Assembly: GCF_900111985.1 (NCBI RefSeq)
Contig: NZ_FOKI01000014.1
Span: forward strand, 41,250-105,249
DNA: 64,000 bases
From: Clostridium frigidicarnis
Lineage (GTDB): Bacteria; Bacillota; Clostridia; Clostridiales; Clostridiaceae
Direction: 5' to 3'
Below, in pieces: positions 18,055-26,337 of the stretch; the first letter of the stretch is position 1, and every line of letters begins with the position of its first letter. The translations under genes and the position numbers were made by a program. The notes beneath the pieces were generated by a model. That model saw only the letters and a program-made list of their open reading frames with translations, had not been told where the DNA came from and ran no database searches.

Positions 18055-18105
18055 AAATTCTGAAGGCTAAAATTTCAAGCCCTCATTTCACCCCCCTAAT
18101 ATTTT

Positions 18106-19770
18106 TTATTCTATATCTTCAAAATACTTATTACATTTTAAATTTAAAATGTAATTTAAAATTAATAACAATCCTAACATTTCAATAAAAAGAATTAATG
18201 CTGTTATTGAAAAACTTAGTGATGATTTTATAAAAATAAATATATTTAATCCCGCGATTATAGCGCATGTAAAGAAGGATATCATAGACCTAAAATTTTG
18301 CTTAACTGCCATTTGCTCATTATCCCATTTTAATTTAGGTTTACTCAAATCTACTAGTATACATATGAAATTAGCTACTAGTCCAGCTATTATAGAAATT
18401 ACTATAAACACCATAATAAACAGTATGTCCATTTTAATCATAATTAAAGCTGCTATTAAAAATACTAAAGATACCAAAGATAAAATTCCCCCTGACAACA
18501 CCTTTGATAAAATTTGATTTTTATAACTTAGAGGAATATATTTCATAAAAAACACATTTTCGCCTTCTCTAGATATTGCAGTAGCTGATACCATATTAGA
18601 ACCTGATATAAAAAACATTACACTTACTACTATTGCCAAAATTGTACCATCAATATTCAAATTTTTTACTGAATCCATATATGTTGTTAATTCTCCTAAA
18701 GCACCTGCCTGAGATACCATTGGAATAATCAAAAATATAGGCCATAAAAAAGACATAAGTACACAATTTATTAAATAAGCTGGTGTTCTAAATAAAATTT
18801 TCAATTCTTTAATTGTATAAGAAAATATAATTGAATTTTTTTTAGTAGCCTTTGAAAATTCTGAGTTTTTCATGTTAGTTCTTTTTGCAGCTACTTCAGC
18901 TCCTCCAAGAGCTCCTTTAAAATATAATGCATTTGCTATAAGAATAAAAATCAATACAGCAGCTATAGTAGTTGCTAAAAGAGCTAATATATAATAAAAA
19001 GATTTTATTCCTTGTGAATTTATCAATGCTAATGACGAAAATTTTGCTGTTGGAAAAATAGCCGTTATAGTTGCTACCATTGAATTATTTCCACTAGATA
19101 TCATTTCTATTAATTTGCTTTGATCTTTAACTATGTTTTGAGAAAATTTTGACATTGTTAAACTTATTCCCATTCCTAAAAATACACTTATTATTCCAAA
19201 TAATGTTCTTAGTTTTTCTTTATGTTTTCCTATATTTGTAAAACTCATTAATATAATATTTATAATTGTTGCTATAACAAGTGGAAATATTGGCAAAACT
19301 ATAAACACTATTATAGATATAAGCCAATATAATGCTCCTGCCTGAGATCTAACTCCAAATGTTATTAATGGAATTACTAATATTATTGCTTCTGTCAAAT
19401 ACTCATATATTAAAACCGTTATAAACTTAGATACTGTTATTTCCCAAGGTTTTAATGGTAATGGGAGTAAATATTCAATGTCCTTTGAAAAATAAAATGT
19501 ACCCATAACATAAATTATTCCGAATATAAATATAGTAAAAGATACTGCTATGGTTATTAATCCTATTATTACTCCTTCTTGTCCTACTTGAGATAATCCA
19601 TCATACAAAGTACTAACAATGGCTTCCATAGGTGCTGCAAAACACATTATCATTACTATTACTAAAGCTACAGCGGAAATTATTCCCTTCTTACTATTGC
19701 CACCTTTGTTGCCTGAAAAGTTGCTGCCTGATTTTAGTGATATTTTTATTAATGCTAATAGCCTACTCAT
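18106..19770 (-). CDS. ABC exporter permease (multi-spanning, YhaP/ABC-2 type)
   Basis: 554 residues with about twelve hydrophobic segments; the first lies near residues 30-50 (GIISAVALVIVMIMCFAAP). The polar stretch AKRTNMKNSEFSKATKKN near residue 300 separates the two halves. Its start overlaps the last codons of the ATP-binding gene (ATGACTAATAATGAGTAG), a translationally coupled arrangement. Together they form a two-gene ABC exporter. Sequence alone does not reveal the substrate. Confidence 0.85.
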   Translation of the reverse strand: MSRLLALIKISLKSGSNFSGNKGGNSKKGIISAVALVIVMIMCFAAPMEAIVSTLYDGLSQVGQEGVIIGLITIAVSFTIFIFGIIYVMGTFYFSKDIEYLLPLPLKPWEITVSKFITVLIYEYLTEAIILVIPLITFGVRSQAGALYWLISIIVFIVLPIFPLVIATIINIILMSFTNIGKHKEKLRTLFGIISVFLGMGISLTMSKFSQNIVKDQSKLIEMISSGNNSMVATITAIFPTAKFSSLALINSQGIKSFYYILALLATTIAAVLIFILIANALYFKGALGGAEVAAKRTNMKNSEFSKATKKNSIIFSYTIKELKILFRTPAYLINCVLMSFLWPIFLIIPMVSQAGALGELTTYMDSVKNLNIDGTILAIVVSVMFFISGSNMVSATAISREGENVFFMKYIPLSYKNQILSKVLSGGILSLVSLVFLIAALIMIKMDILFIMVFIVISIIAGLVANFICILVDLSKPKLKWDNEQMAVKQNFRSMISFFTCAIIAGLNIFIFIKSSLSFSITALILFIEMLGLLLILNYILNLKCNKYFEDIE

Positions 19771-20485
19771 TATTAGTCATCTCCAAGAACATTTTTTCTA
19801 AAGAACTATTATTCTTAAAGTGTTGCTTCATCTCTTCTAATGTGCCACAAAATATAATTTTCCCCTTATTTATGATTGCAACCCTATCACAAATTTTTTC
19901 AGCAACTTCTAGTACATGTGTTGAGAAAAATACAGTATTACCTTTATCAGCATGCTCTCTCATCATTTCTTTAAGTATATAAGATGATTTAGGATCTAAC
20001 CCTGTTAATGGTTCATCTAAAATCCAAACAGAAGGATCATGTATTAATGCTCCTATTAATACAATCTTTTGTCTCATACCATGAGAATAACTTTGTATTT
20101 TATCTCCCAATGCCTCTGACATCTCTAATTGATTTGCATAATTTTTTATTCTTTCTTTTCTATCTTCTTCAGAAACCCCATATATGTCTGCTATAAAATT
20201 CAAGTATTCTATACCCTTTAATCTTAAAAACATATCTGGACTATCTGATACATATCCAAATTGCTTTTTACTTTCAAGACTATTTTCTAATACATCTATA
20301 CCATTTATTTCAATAGTTCCTGAATTTTGTTTTGTGATTCCCGTAATCATTTTTATTGTAGTTGTCTTTCCTGCTCCATTATGTCCGAGGAATCCAAATA
20401 TCTCACCATCTTTTATATCCAGACTTATATCATCTATAACTTTTTTATCCCCGTAGGTTTTAGTTATATTTTTTACACAAATCAT
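19763..20485 (-). CDS. ABC transporter ATP-binding protein
   Basis: 240 residues from the ATG at 20485; a frame ten codons longer exists but the GGTGG/GGGG ribosome sequence favours this start. Walker A GHNGAGKTTT (near 38), the signature region YSHGMRQKIVLIGAL (near 137, SHGMR in place of LSGGQ) and Walker B SVWILDEPLTGLDP (near 157) are all present, followed by the switch histidine (FFSTHVLE). It powers the membrane protein encoded by the overlapping downstream gene. Confidence 0.93.
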   Translation of the reverse strand: MICVKNITKTYGDKKVIDDISLDIKDGEIFGFLGHNGAGKTTTIKMITGITKQNSGTIEINGIDVLENSLESKKQFGYVSDSPDMFLRLKGIEYLNFIADIYGVSEEDRKERIKNYANQLEMSEALGDKIQSYSHGMRQKIVLIGALIHDPSVWILDEPLTGLDPKSSYILKEMMREHADKGNTVFFSTHVLEVAEKICDRVAIINKGKIIFCGTLEEMKQHFKNNSSLEKMFLEMTNNE

Positions 20486-20650
20486 TCCACCAACCCCTTT
20501 ATTTAATTTTAACATTTATTTCTTAAGTAATTATTAAGAAACTCTTAAAAAATAGCTATAATGTCTTAAAAGATATATTAAGTTGTATTATATGGTTTGT
20601 AAAATCACTTTTCAAGCATATATTTGTAATTTAATATAAATTTAAGTAAA

Positions 20651-21181
20651 TTACATCATCCAAAGATTAACTATACTTACTGCAACTAATATTGCCACTA
20701 TATCTGCTGTTATTGCAGCCCATAACGTATGTCGAATTTTTTTTATGCCAACAGCACCAAAATATACTGTAAGAGTATAAAAAATTGTTTCTGTTGATCC
20801 CATTATTATAGATGCTATTAATCCAATTCTGCTGTCTACCCCATATGTTTTTATTGTTTCCGTAAATACTCCAATTGCACCACTTCCAGATAAGGGCTTT
20901 ACAATTATTAGTGGCATTATTTCTGGAGGTATTCCTAATTTAGATACAATTGGATTTAAGAATATAATCATATAATCAAGCAATCCAGATTCCCTAAGAA
21001 TTTTTATTCCTATTAAAATAGCTAATAAATATGGTAATATTCTAAAGCATATGCCCATTCCTTCCTTTGCCCCCTCAACAAAGGCTTCATATATTTTTAC
21101 CTTTTTTATCATTCCATAAACAATAATCAAAAAAATTATTATTGGTATTATAGAAGACATTACATATTTAATTATATCCAT
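20651..21181 (-). CDS. spmB: Spore maturation protein SpmB
   Basis: 176 residues, a membrane protein of the nucleoside-recognition (Gate) family. VEGAKEGMGICFRILPYLLA near residue 35 and VKPLSGSGAIGVFTE near 94 match SpmB. In Bacillus and C. perfringens, SpmA and SpmB are needed for full dehydration of the spore core and hence heat resistance. It starts 18 nt after the spmA stop. The 135 bp between it and the ABC genes hold nothing notable. Confidence 0.93.
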   Translation of the reverse strand: MDIIKYVMSSIIPIIIFLIIVYGMIKKVKIYEAFVEGAKEGMGICFRILPYLLAILIGIKILRESGLLDYMIIFLNPIVSKLGIPPEIMPLIIVKPLSGSGAIGVFTETIKTYGVDSRIGLIASIIMGSTETIFYTLTVYFGAVGIKKIRHTLWAAITADIVAILVAVSIVNLWMM

Positions 21182-21199
21182 AGACAGATTCCTCCTTAA

Positions 21200-21775
21200 T
21201 CAAAAGTATCTTTGAAAAATTTTACATACCGTAACTCCTACTATGGCTGCACATCCAGTTGCTATTATTGCAGGTACAATTATCATTCCTGGATTCGTTG
21301 ACCCGGCTGCTGCCCTAATTGATATTACTGTTGATGGAATGAATTGAATACAAGCTGCATTTAATACTAAAAATAAAACCATATCATTACTTGCCCTCTC
21401 TTTATCCACATTTAGCCTATCCATTTCTTCCATTGCCTTTATCCCAAATGGTGTTGCAGCATTTGATAACCCCATCATATTTGCTGTTAAGTTCATAACT
21501 ATAGCTCCTAGTGCTTTTGGGTCTTTAGAAGCATCCTTAAATAAAAGCTTTAATATTGGCCTTAATAAACTTGCTATTTTATCCATTAATCCACTTTTTT
21601 CCGCTATCTTCATTACGCCACACCACATACACATAAGACCCATTATTCCAATAACTAATTCAACTGTATCTCCTGCAGCTAGTACAATTCCTTTAGATAA
21701 AATTTCTCCTTTCCCCGTAAATATTCCAAAAATCACACCACAAAAAATCATAATAAACCAAATATAATTTATCAT
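21200..21775 (-). CDS. spmA: Spore maturation protein SpmA
   Basis: 191 residues, a membrane protein of the same Gate family as SpmB. MGLMCMWCGVMKIAEKSG near residue 45 and NMMGLSNAATPFGIKAMEEM near 95 are characteristic. First gene of the spmA-spmB operon, acting in the mother cell or forespore membrane during spore maturation. The ATG follows AGGGGG. Upstream lies a P4 repeat. Confidence 0.94.
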   Translation of the reverse strand: MINYIWFIMIFCGVIFGIFTGKGEILSKGIVLAAGDTVELVIGIMGLMCMWCGVMKIAEKSGLMDKIASLLRPILKLLFKDASKDPKALGAIVMNLTANMMGLSNAATPFGIKAMEEMDRLNVDKERASNDMVLFLVLNAACIQFIPSTVISIRAAAGSTNPGMIIVPAIIATGCAAIVGVTVCKIFQRYF

Positions 21776-21799
21776 TACATATCCCCCTCTTATCTATTT

Positions 21800-21950
21800 T
21801 ATGGCTACAGCCCTCAATTAACTCATCTAACATTCAGATGATAAAAAATCTCTATAACTTTAGATTTCATCAACCTTTTAGACTTGAAAAATTCTATAAT
21901 TTCTTATATATTAAAAAACATCACCTGAATAAAGATTCGTTCTATAAATA
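21800..21950. repeat. P4 repeat, copy 1 (longest)
   Basis: Contains GGCTACAGCCCTCAATTAAC, TCATCTAACATTCAGATG, and at the far end CACCTGAATAAAGATTCG followed by TTCTATAAAT. The outer parts match the copies near 43.3 kb and 60.6 kb; about 60 bp of extra sequence lies in the middle. It fills the divergent interval between spmA and the zinc-knuckle gene. Confidence 0.6.
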
Positions 21951-22061
21951 ATATGACTAAATTATCATAAATAAGACTTGTTTTTTTAGTGTTTAAGTTG
22001 CATAAATATTTATGAAATGATAATATTTAATTTATAATGGTACACGAGAGGTATATATGAA

Positions 22062-22304
22062 ATGATTGAGGAAATAATGAAATATATAGAAAGCGAATTT
22101 GTCATTATAAATAACACTCCATGCGAAATATGTGGAGGATATTACTTAACTGATAACACGTTGATTTCTCTTAGAGATGGTATGGCATTTGATGTATGCC
22201 AATGTATTTGTGAAAATTGTGGACATGAGAAACAATTTCACTTTTCAGCACCATTTATAATAGATAGAACTTTTTCAAACAAAAACAATTCAAAACTTAA
22301 CTAA
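22062..22304 (+). CDS. Small protein with two CxxC zinc knuckles
   Basis: 80 residues. Cysteine pairs at CEIC (near 20) and CENC (near 50) are preceded by acidic, helical sequence, suggesting one zinc site like those of YgiT-type MqsA N-terminal domains or rubredoxin-like knuckles. No antitoxin partner or DNA-binding domain is adjacent. GAGAGG lies ten bases before the ATG; a nearer ATG is followed at once by TGA. It is 15 nt before the next small gene, probably in one operon. Confidence 0.7.
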   Translation: MIEEIMKYIESEFVIINNTPCEICGGYYLTDNTLISLRDGMAFDVCQCICENCGHEKQFHFSAPFIIDRTFSNKNNSKLN

Positions 22305-22319
22305 AAGGAGAATGTATTT

Positions 22320-22505
22320 ATGAAAGAAACCTCTTTAAAATTAGCTCAACAAGATATCGATGAAGCATTAAATGCTGTAGAATCTCTAGAAGAAGTATTA
22401 GATGAAGAAAATTTATCTCCCGATAAATTAAGAAATAAGTTTTTAATTTTATCTAAAAAAGTTCAAGAGCTTGAAAACATATTGAAAACTGAAGGTATAA
22501 TTTAA
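22320..22505 (+). CDS. Small helical (coiled-coil) protein
   Basis: 61 residues, acidic and almost entirely helix-forming, with heptad-like spacing in LILSKKVQELENILKTE. AAAAGGAG precedes the ATG by nine bases. It follows the zinc-knuckle gene closely and ends at a strong terminator. I do not recognise a function; small clostridial proteins of this kind are common. Confidence 0.65.
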   Translation: MKETSLKLAQQDIDEALNAVESLEEVLDEENLSPDKLRNKFLILSKKVQELENILKTEGII

Positions 22506-22509
22506 TATA

Positions 22510-22539
22510 AAAAAGGAGCTGTATACACAGCTCCTTTTT
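22510..22539. terminator. Bidirectional terminator
   Basis: AAAAAGGAGCTG (22510-22521) pairs with CAGCTCCTTTTT (22528-22539) around a 6-nt loop, between the convergent small gene and second MATE gene. Confidence 0.9.
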
Positions 22540-23914
22540 ATTGTTCTCCTATTAATTGTTCTTGATGTTTATATTCTAGATGTTTCATCTCGTAAATAAG
22601 AAATAATGCTGTTACTAAAGATGCTAAAAAGTCTGATGTAGGTCCAGCAAACCACACTCCATTTAGTTCTAAAAATCTAGGTAAAACAACTAATAATGGC
22701 ATCAAAAATATAACTTGCCTTGTAAGACTTAAGAAAATAGATGTCTTTGCCTTACCTATTGATTGAAAAAAGTTTGATCCGACTATTTGAAATCCTATCA
22801 TAGGAAGCATAAATAGGAATGTTCTTATACCTTTTACTCCTATTTCCACCAATAAAGGGTCGTCATTAAAGAAATTTATTATAGTTTTTGGAAATGCCTG
22901 TACTAAAACAAATCCTAATAAACATATGGTAGTAGCTCCAATCACCGCATACTTTAACGTATCCTTAACTCTTTTATAATTTTCAGCTCCATAATTAAAT
23001 CCAATAATAGGTTGTGCTCCTTGATTTATCCCAAATATAGGCATAAGAAATATCATAGATACACTATTTATAACGGTCATTGCACCTATTGCAGCATCCC
23101 CACCATATTTATTTAAAGTTCTGTTTGATATAGTAGTTACCACACTTGCCACTATTTGCATGGCAAAGGGTGCCATTCCAATTGCAAAAATATCCTTTAC
23201 TATACTAAGTCTAGGCATTAAATATTTTTTTCTTATTTTCAAAACACTTTTGCCACTTAAATAATAATATAGTACCCATGCAGACGATGCCATTTGAGAT
23301 ATAACTGTTGCTAAAGCTCCACCTTTTATACCCATATCAAAAACAAATATAAATATAGGATCTAGTATTACGTTCAAAATAGCACCAAATATCATTGTTA
23401 TCATAGATATTTTAGGATTACCTTCAGCTCTTAGTAAATTATTCATGCTAAATGCTATATTACTAAATACTGCTCCAACTAGTATAATCTTAATATATTC
23501 AAGAGCAAATATTAATGTATTATCAGATGCCCCTAGAAGTCTTAATATTGGTTCTACAAATATTAGTCCTGCTATACTTAAAAGTATGTTTATAATAATA
23601 ACTAAACTTAGAGCATTACCAACTATATTTTCTGCATCATCACTTCTTTTTTGTCCAAGTCTAATTGATACTGTAGCTCCAGCTCCAACTCCAACTAACA
23701 TTCCAAATGCAAGTATTATGGTTACTATAGGGAAGGTTAATCCAACCCCTGTTATAGCTAGTCCTCCAACATTAGGTATTTTACCTATGAACATTCTGTC
23801 AATTATATTGTATAGAGCATTTACAAGCATTCCTACTATGCTTGGTATAGAAAAACTAATTAAAAGTTTTTTAACATCTTCATTAGCTAACCTATATGAT
23901 CTTTCTTTATTCAT
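22538..23914 (-). CDS. MATE family efflux transporter
   Basis: 458 residues, twelve membrane helices. The N-terminus (NEDVKKLLISFSIPSIVGML) and the repeat of this pattern near residue 240 (IVKDIFAIGMAPFAMQI) mark the two MATE halves; NNLLRAEGNPKISMI near 160 is the usual cytoplasmic motif. It resembles the MepA/NorM-like branch of clostridial MATEs and differs clearly from the pump at 16255, so the two are not a recent duplication. The ATG follows GGAGGAG. Its stop overlaps the shared terminator. Confidence 0.92.
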   Translation of the reverse strand: MNKERSYRLANEDVKKLLISFSIPSIVGMLVNALYNIIDRMFIGKIPNVGGLAITGVGLTFPIVTIILAFGMLVGVGAGATVSIRLGQKRSDDAENIVGNALSLVIIINILLSIAGLIFVEPILRLLGASDNTLIFALEYIKIILVGAVFSNIAFSMNNLLRAEGNPKISMITMIFGAILNVILDPIFIFVFDMGIKGGALATVISQMASSAWVLYYYLSGKSVLKIRKKYLMPRLSIVKDIFAIGMAPFAMQIVASVVTTISNRTLNKYGGDAAIGAMTVINSVSMIFLMPIFGINQGAQPIIGFNYGAENYKRVKDTLKYAVIGATTICLLGFVLVQAFPKTIINFFNDDPLLVEIGVKGIRTFLFMLPMIGFQIVGSNFFQSIGKAKTSIFLSLTRQVIFLMPLLVVLPRFLELNGVWFAGPTSDFLASLVTALFLIYEMKHLEYKHQEQLIGEQ

Positions 23915-23994
23915 ATAACTCCTCCTCTGTATTATATTAATTTAACAATAGATAATAAATTATATCATATTTTGATATATTTTTAGGCACATGA

Positions 23995-24144
23995 AAGAAA
24001 ATAACAAATCCAAGATACCATGTATATTTTGTGTCAGACAAGGAAGTGATATTAGTTCATAGTACAGCTATGGGCTATTATTACTGACGCAGTATGACAC
24101 AAAATAGACTAGCATACTAACTTGTTATTTTTTTGAATGTGCCT
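23995..24144 (+). repeat. P1 palindromic element, copy 4 (full length)
   Basis: Starts AGGCACATGAAAGAAAATAA and ends TTTTTTTGAATGTGCCT; TTTTA and TAAG flank it. Centre reads GATATTAGTTCATAGTAC. It lies between the DUF45 gene stop and the MATE start. Confidence 0.88.
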
Positions 24145-24147
24145 TAA

Positions 24148-24310
24148 GTTACAAGTTATTGTTGAAAACCACAGATTTTCTTAAAAATATTTTTTGTTTT
24201 AAAACTCTTTTTAAGAAGATTTTATCCTTCCCTCTCACTTTTCAATTCTCAACCCCCAATTTACTTTTTCTATATTTCTAAAAGTTATCCAAAGGTTTAA
24301 ACTTTGTATT
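24148..24310. repeat. P3 repeat (copy E), directly after P1 copy 4
   Basis: GTTACAAGTTATTGTTG, core TTGAAAACCACAGATTTTC, AAGATTTTATCCTTCC, TTTTCAATTCTCAACCC and the trailing GTTATCCAAAGGTTT with TTTTCCTATAAGAC. Here two unrelated repeat families lie back to back. Confidence 0.7.
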
Positions 24311-24313
24311 TTC

Positions 24314-24997
24314 CTATAAGACAAAGAAGTTTATAAGATTCATCCCATTGTTTTTAAGCCAAAGCTCACTCTTATCATAATTACCATAAGATCTCTTTAC
24401 TAAATCCCAAAATTCTTTAGAATGATTCATTTCAATCATATGACAGAGTTCATGGACAATTACATATTCTATAACACTTAGTGGAGCTCCTATCAAACAT
24501 AGATTTAAATTTATATTTCCTTTGCTTGAACAACTACCCCACCTACTTTTTAATATTTTAATATTAATTTTGTTTGGATTTACACAAAGCATATTTGCAT
24601 TTTTATATATAATAGGTTGTATAATTTTAGAAAATTCTTCTTTGCATTTATTTATAAAAATATCTTTTGGATTTATATGTTTTTTGTGAATTATATTTAT
24701 TTCATTTTTATCAATTAAGCAACTATTACATAGTCCTTCTGTTGTTTTAATTTTATATAGATCACCTAAAAAATATATTTTATCACTTACCAGATCTTCA
24801 TTTATACTATTAATATTTTTTATTAACCAATTTTCTTTTTTATTTATAAAGCTGTTTATATAATCTATCGAAACCTTATACGGTGCCCTTACTTCTATTT
24901 TTCCGAAACTATTTATTTTTAATACAATTGTTTTTCTTTTACTCTTAATAAGATTATATCTATATGTTTTTCCTTTTAACTCTATATATACTTCCAT
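24314..24997 (-). CDS. YgjP/DUF45-type zinc metallopeptidase
   Basis: 227 residues. The C-terminal half carries the HExxH zinc site in YVIVHELCHMIEMNHSKEFW, with the third His of the HExxH-x5-H pattern. Upstream, KSRWGSCSSKGNINLNLCLIGAP is the hallmark of the YgjP-like (DUF45/M48-like) family. It has no signal peptide or membrane segment and is probably cytoplasmic. Homologues often accompany type I restriction systems, but none is present here. Substrates are unknown. Confidence 0.88.
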   Translation of the reverse strand: MEVYIELKGKTYRYNLIKSKRKTIVLKINSFGKIEVRAPYKVSIDYINSFINKKENWLIKNINSINEDLVSDKIYFLGDLYKIKTTEGLCNSCLIDKNEINIIHKKHINPKDIFINKCKEEFSKIIQPIIYKNANMLCVNPNKINIKILKSRWGSCSSKGNINLNLCLIGAPLSVIEYVIVHELCHMIEMNHSKEFWDLVKRSYGNYDKSELWLKNNGMNLINFFVL

Positions 24998-25020
24998 TTT
25001 AACCTCTACTATAAAAAAAA

Positions 25021-25046
25021 CTCTACAAAGAAAAATCTTTGTAGAG
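25021..25046. terminator. Terminator after the CcpA-like gene
   Basis: A 10-bp perfect stem (CTCTACAAAG with CTTTGTAGAG) around AAAAAT, flanked by eight A residues on the left and six T on the right, so it can work on both strands. Confidence 0.92.
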
Positions 25047-25058
25047 TTTTTTAAATTT

Positions 25059-26054
25059 CTATTTACATGAATCTCTCTTAATTAACTCATGAGGTAAAAC
25101 AAAATGTTTTTCCTCAACTGGTTTTTTGTTTATAAGCTTTATAAGTAATCTCATAGCTATTGAACCCATGTCATACATTGGTTGAGAAACAGTTGTTAAC
25201 TTTGGATAAAATATAGATGCTGTATATATGTCATTAAATCCTACTACATCTACATCTTCTGGAACCCTTATTCCTTTATCCCTTAATGAATTTATAGCTC
25301 CCATAGCTATCTCATCTGATGAACAGAAAATAGCATCAAACTTTGATTTTTTAAGTATACTTTCTACGCCATCATATCCAGTTTTACTTTTTAAATCATC
25401 AAAATACATAAGATTTTCATTTGGTTCTATACCAGCCTCTTTTAAAGCTTTAACATATCCATCAAACCTTGCAGACCAAGCATTAGGATTATCCTTATGA
25501 GTTCCTATAAATGCCACATTTTTATTTCCTTTTTCTATTAAATACTTAGTTCCTTCATACGCTGCCTGAACTCCATCAATTGTTACACTCGGAAGTTTTC
25601 CTTCTTTATCTTTACTTTCAACAAGTACTGTACTAACTTGAAGTTCATTTATAAGGTCTAACATTTCTGAATCTAAGTAGCTACTCATATAAATAAGTCC
25701 GTCTACCATTTTTTCTCTCATTACCTTTAAATATTCTTTTTCTTTTTCAAGATCAAAATCAGAGTTACATAACATTACATTATAATCATATATGTTTGCA
25801 ACGTCCTCTGCACCTCTAACTACCTCTGGGTAAAATTGACTTGATATGTCTGGTACTAAGATTCCTATAGTCTTAGTTCTTTGGGTCTTTAAACTTCTAG
25901 CTACTATATTAGGTCTATAACATAGTTTTTTTATAGCTTCTTGTACTTTTTTCTTAGTTTCTTCATTAACAACGTCAACCTCATTTAAAACTCTAGATAC
26001 CGTTGCAATGGAAACTCCTGCTTCTCTCGCTACATCTTTTATTGAAGCTGCCAC
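25059..26054 (-). CDS. ccpA: LacI-family regulator, CcpA-like
   Basis: 331 residues starting at the GTG at 26054 (product MAASIKDVAREAGVS); an earlier in-frame GTG lies within the AGAGGTG ribosome site and would be too close. The N-terminal LacI helix-turn-helix (SIKDVAREAGVSIATVSRVL) and hinge (RPNIVARSLKTQRT) are followed by a periplasmic-binding-protein-like core (about 60-331) with SSDEIAMGAINSLRDKG and VVGFNDIYTASIFYPKLTTV. It closely resembles clostridial CcpA, the carbon catabolite regulator, and its isolated position fits a global regulator. The residues that contact HPr-Ser-P were not checked, so the symbol is tentative. Confidence 0.82.
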   Translation of the reverse strand: MAASIKDVAREAGVSIATVSRVLNEVDVVNEETKKKVQEAIKKLCYRPNIVARSLKTQRTKTIGILVPDISSQFYPEVVRGAEDVANIYDYNVMLCNSDFDLEKEKEYLKVMREKMVDGLIYMSSYLDSEMLDLINELQVSTVLVESKDKEGKLPSVTIDGVQAAYEGTKYLIEKGNKNVAFIGTHKDNPNAWSARFDGYVKALKEAGIEPNENLMYFDDLKSKTGYDGVESILKKSKFDAIFCSSDEIAMGAINSLRDKGIRVPEDVDVVGFNDIYTASIFYPKLTTVSQPMYDMGSIAMRLLIKLINKKPVEEKHFVLPHELIKRDSCK

Positions 26055-26220
26055 ACAATTCACCTCTATTCATAAAATTACATATTAATTTAAATATCGT
26101 TATCATTATGTTCATTATTATACTTTTAAACCATGTTTTATACAATGTCTAAATATGGTTTTATTATGTAGTCATTCTTAATTTTCTCTACTATCACTGT
26201 TTTTATGCAAATCCAATGTA

Positions 26221-26250
26221 AAAAGTAACCATAGAATTATGGTTACTTTT
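26221..26250. terminator. Terminator after ileS
   Basis: A 13-bp perfect stem (26221-26233 with 26238-26250, AAAAGTAACCATA) and loop GAAT, with T-runs on both sides. It lies on the ccpA side of P1 copy 5, so the P1 element is in the ileS 3' untranslated region. Confidence 0.88.
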
Positions 26251-26266
26251 ATTTTTTAAGTTACTT

Positions 26267-26337
26267 AGGCACATGAAAGAAAATAAAAAGTCAAAATAGA
26301 CTAGCATACTAACCTTGTTATTTTTTTGAATGTGCCT
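26267..26337 (+). repeat. P1 palindromic element, copy 5 (71-bp internally deleted form), overlaps ileS
   Basis: Keeps both ends (AGGCACATGAAAGAAAATAA and TTTTTTGAATGTGCCT) and the inner right arm ATAGACTAGCATACTAAC, but lacks about 90 bp of the centre. Its right 20 bp are coding: on the minus strand they supply the last ileS codons and the stop. Confidence 0.9.

Noticed and set aside
19632..19982. Plus-strand frames of 60-116 codons opposite the ABC exporter genes
   Set aside because: Shadow frames of the Walker-motif and membrane-helix coding sequence; no start signals.
22062..22505. Two small genes as a toxin-antitoxin pair
   Set aside because: The first has zinc knuckles like MqsA but no DNA-binding domain, and the second is an acidic coiled coil without toxin features.
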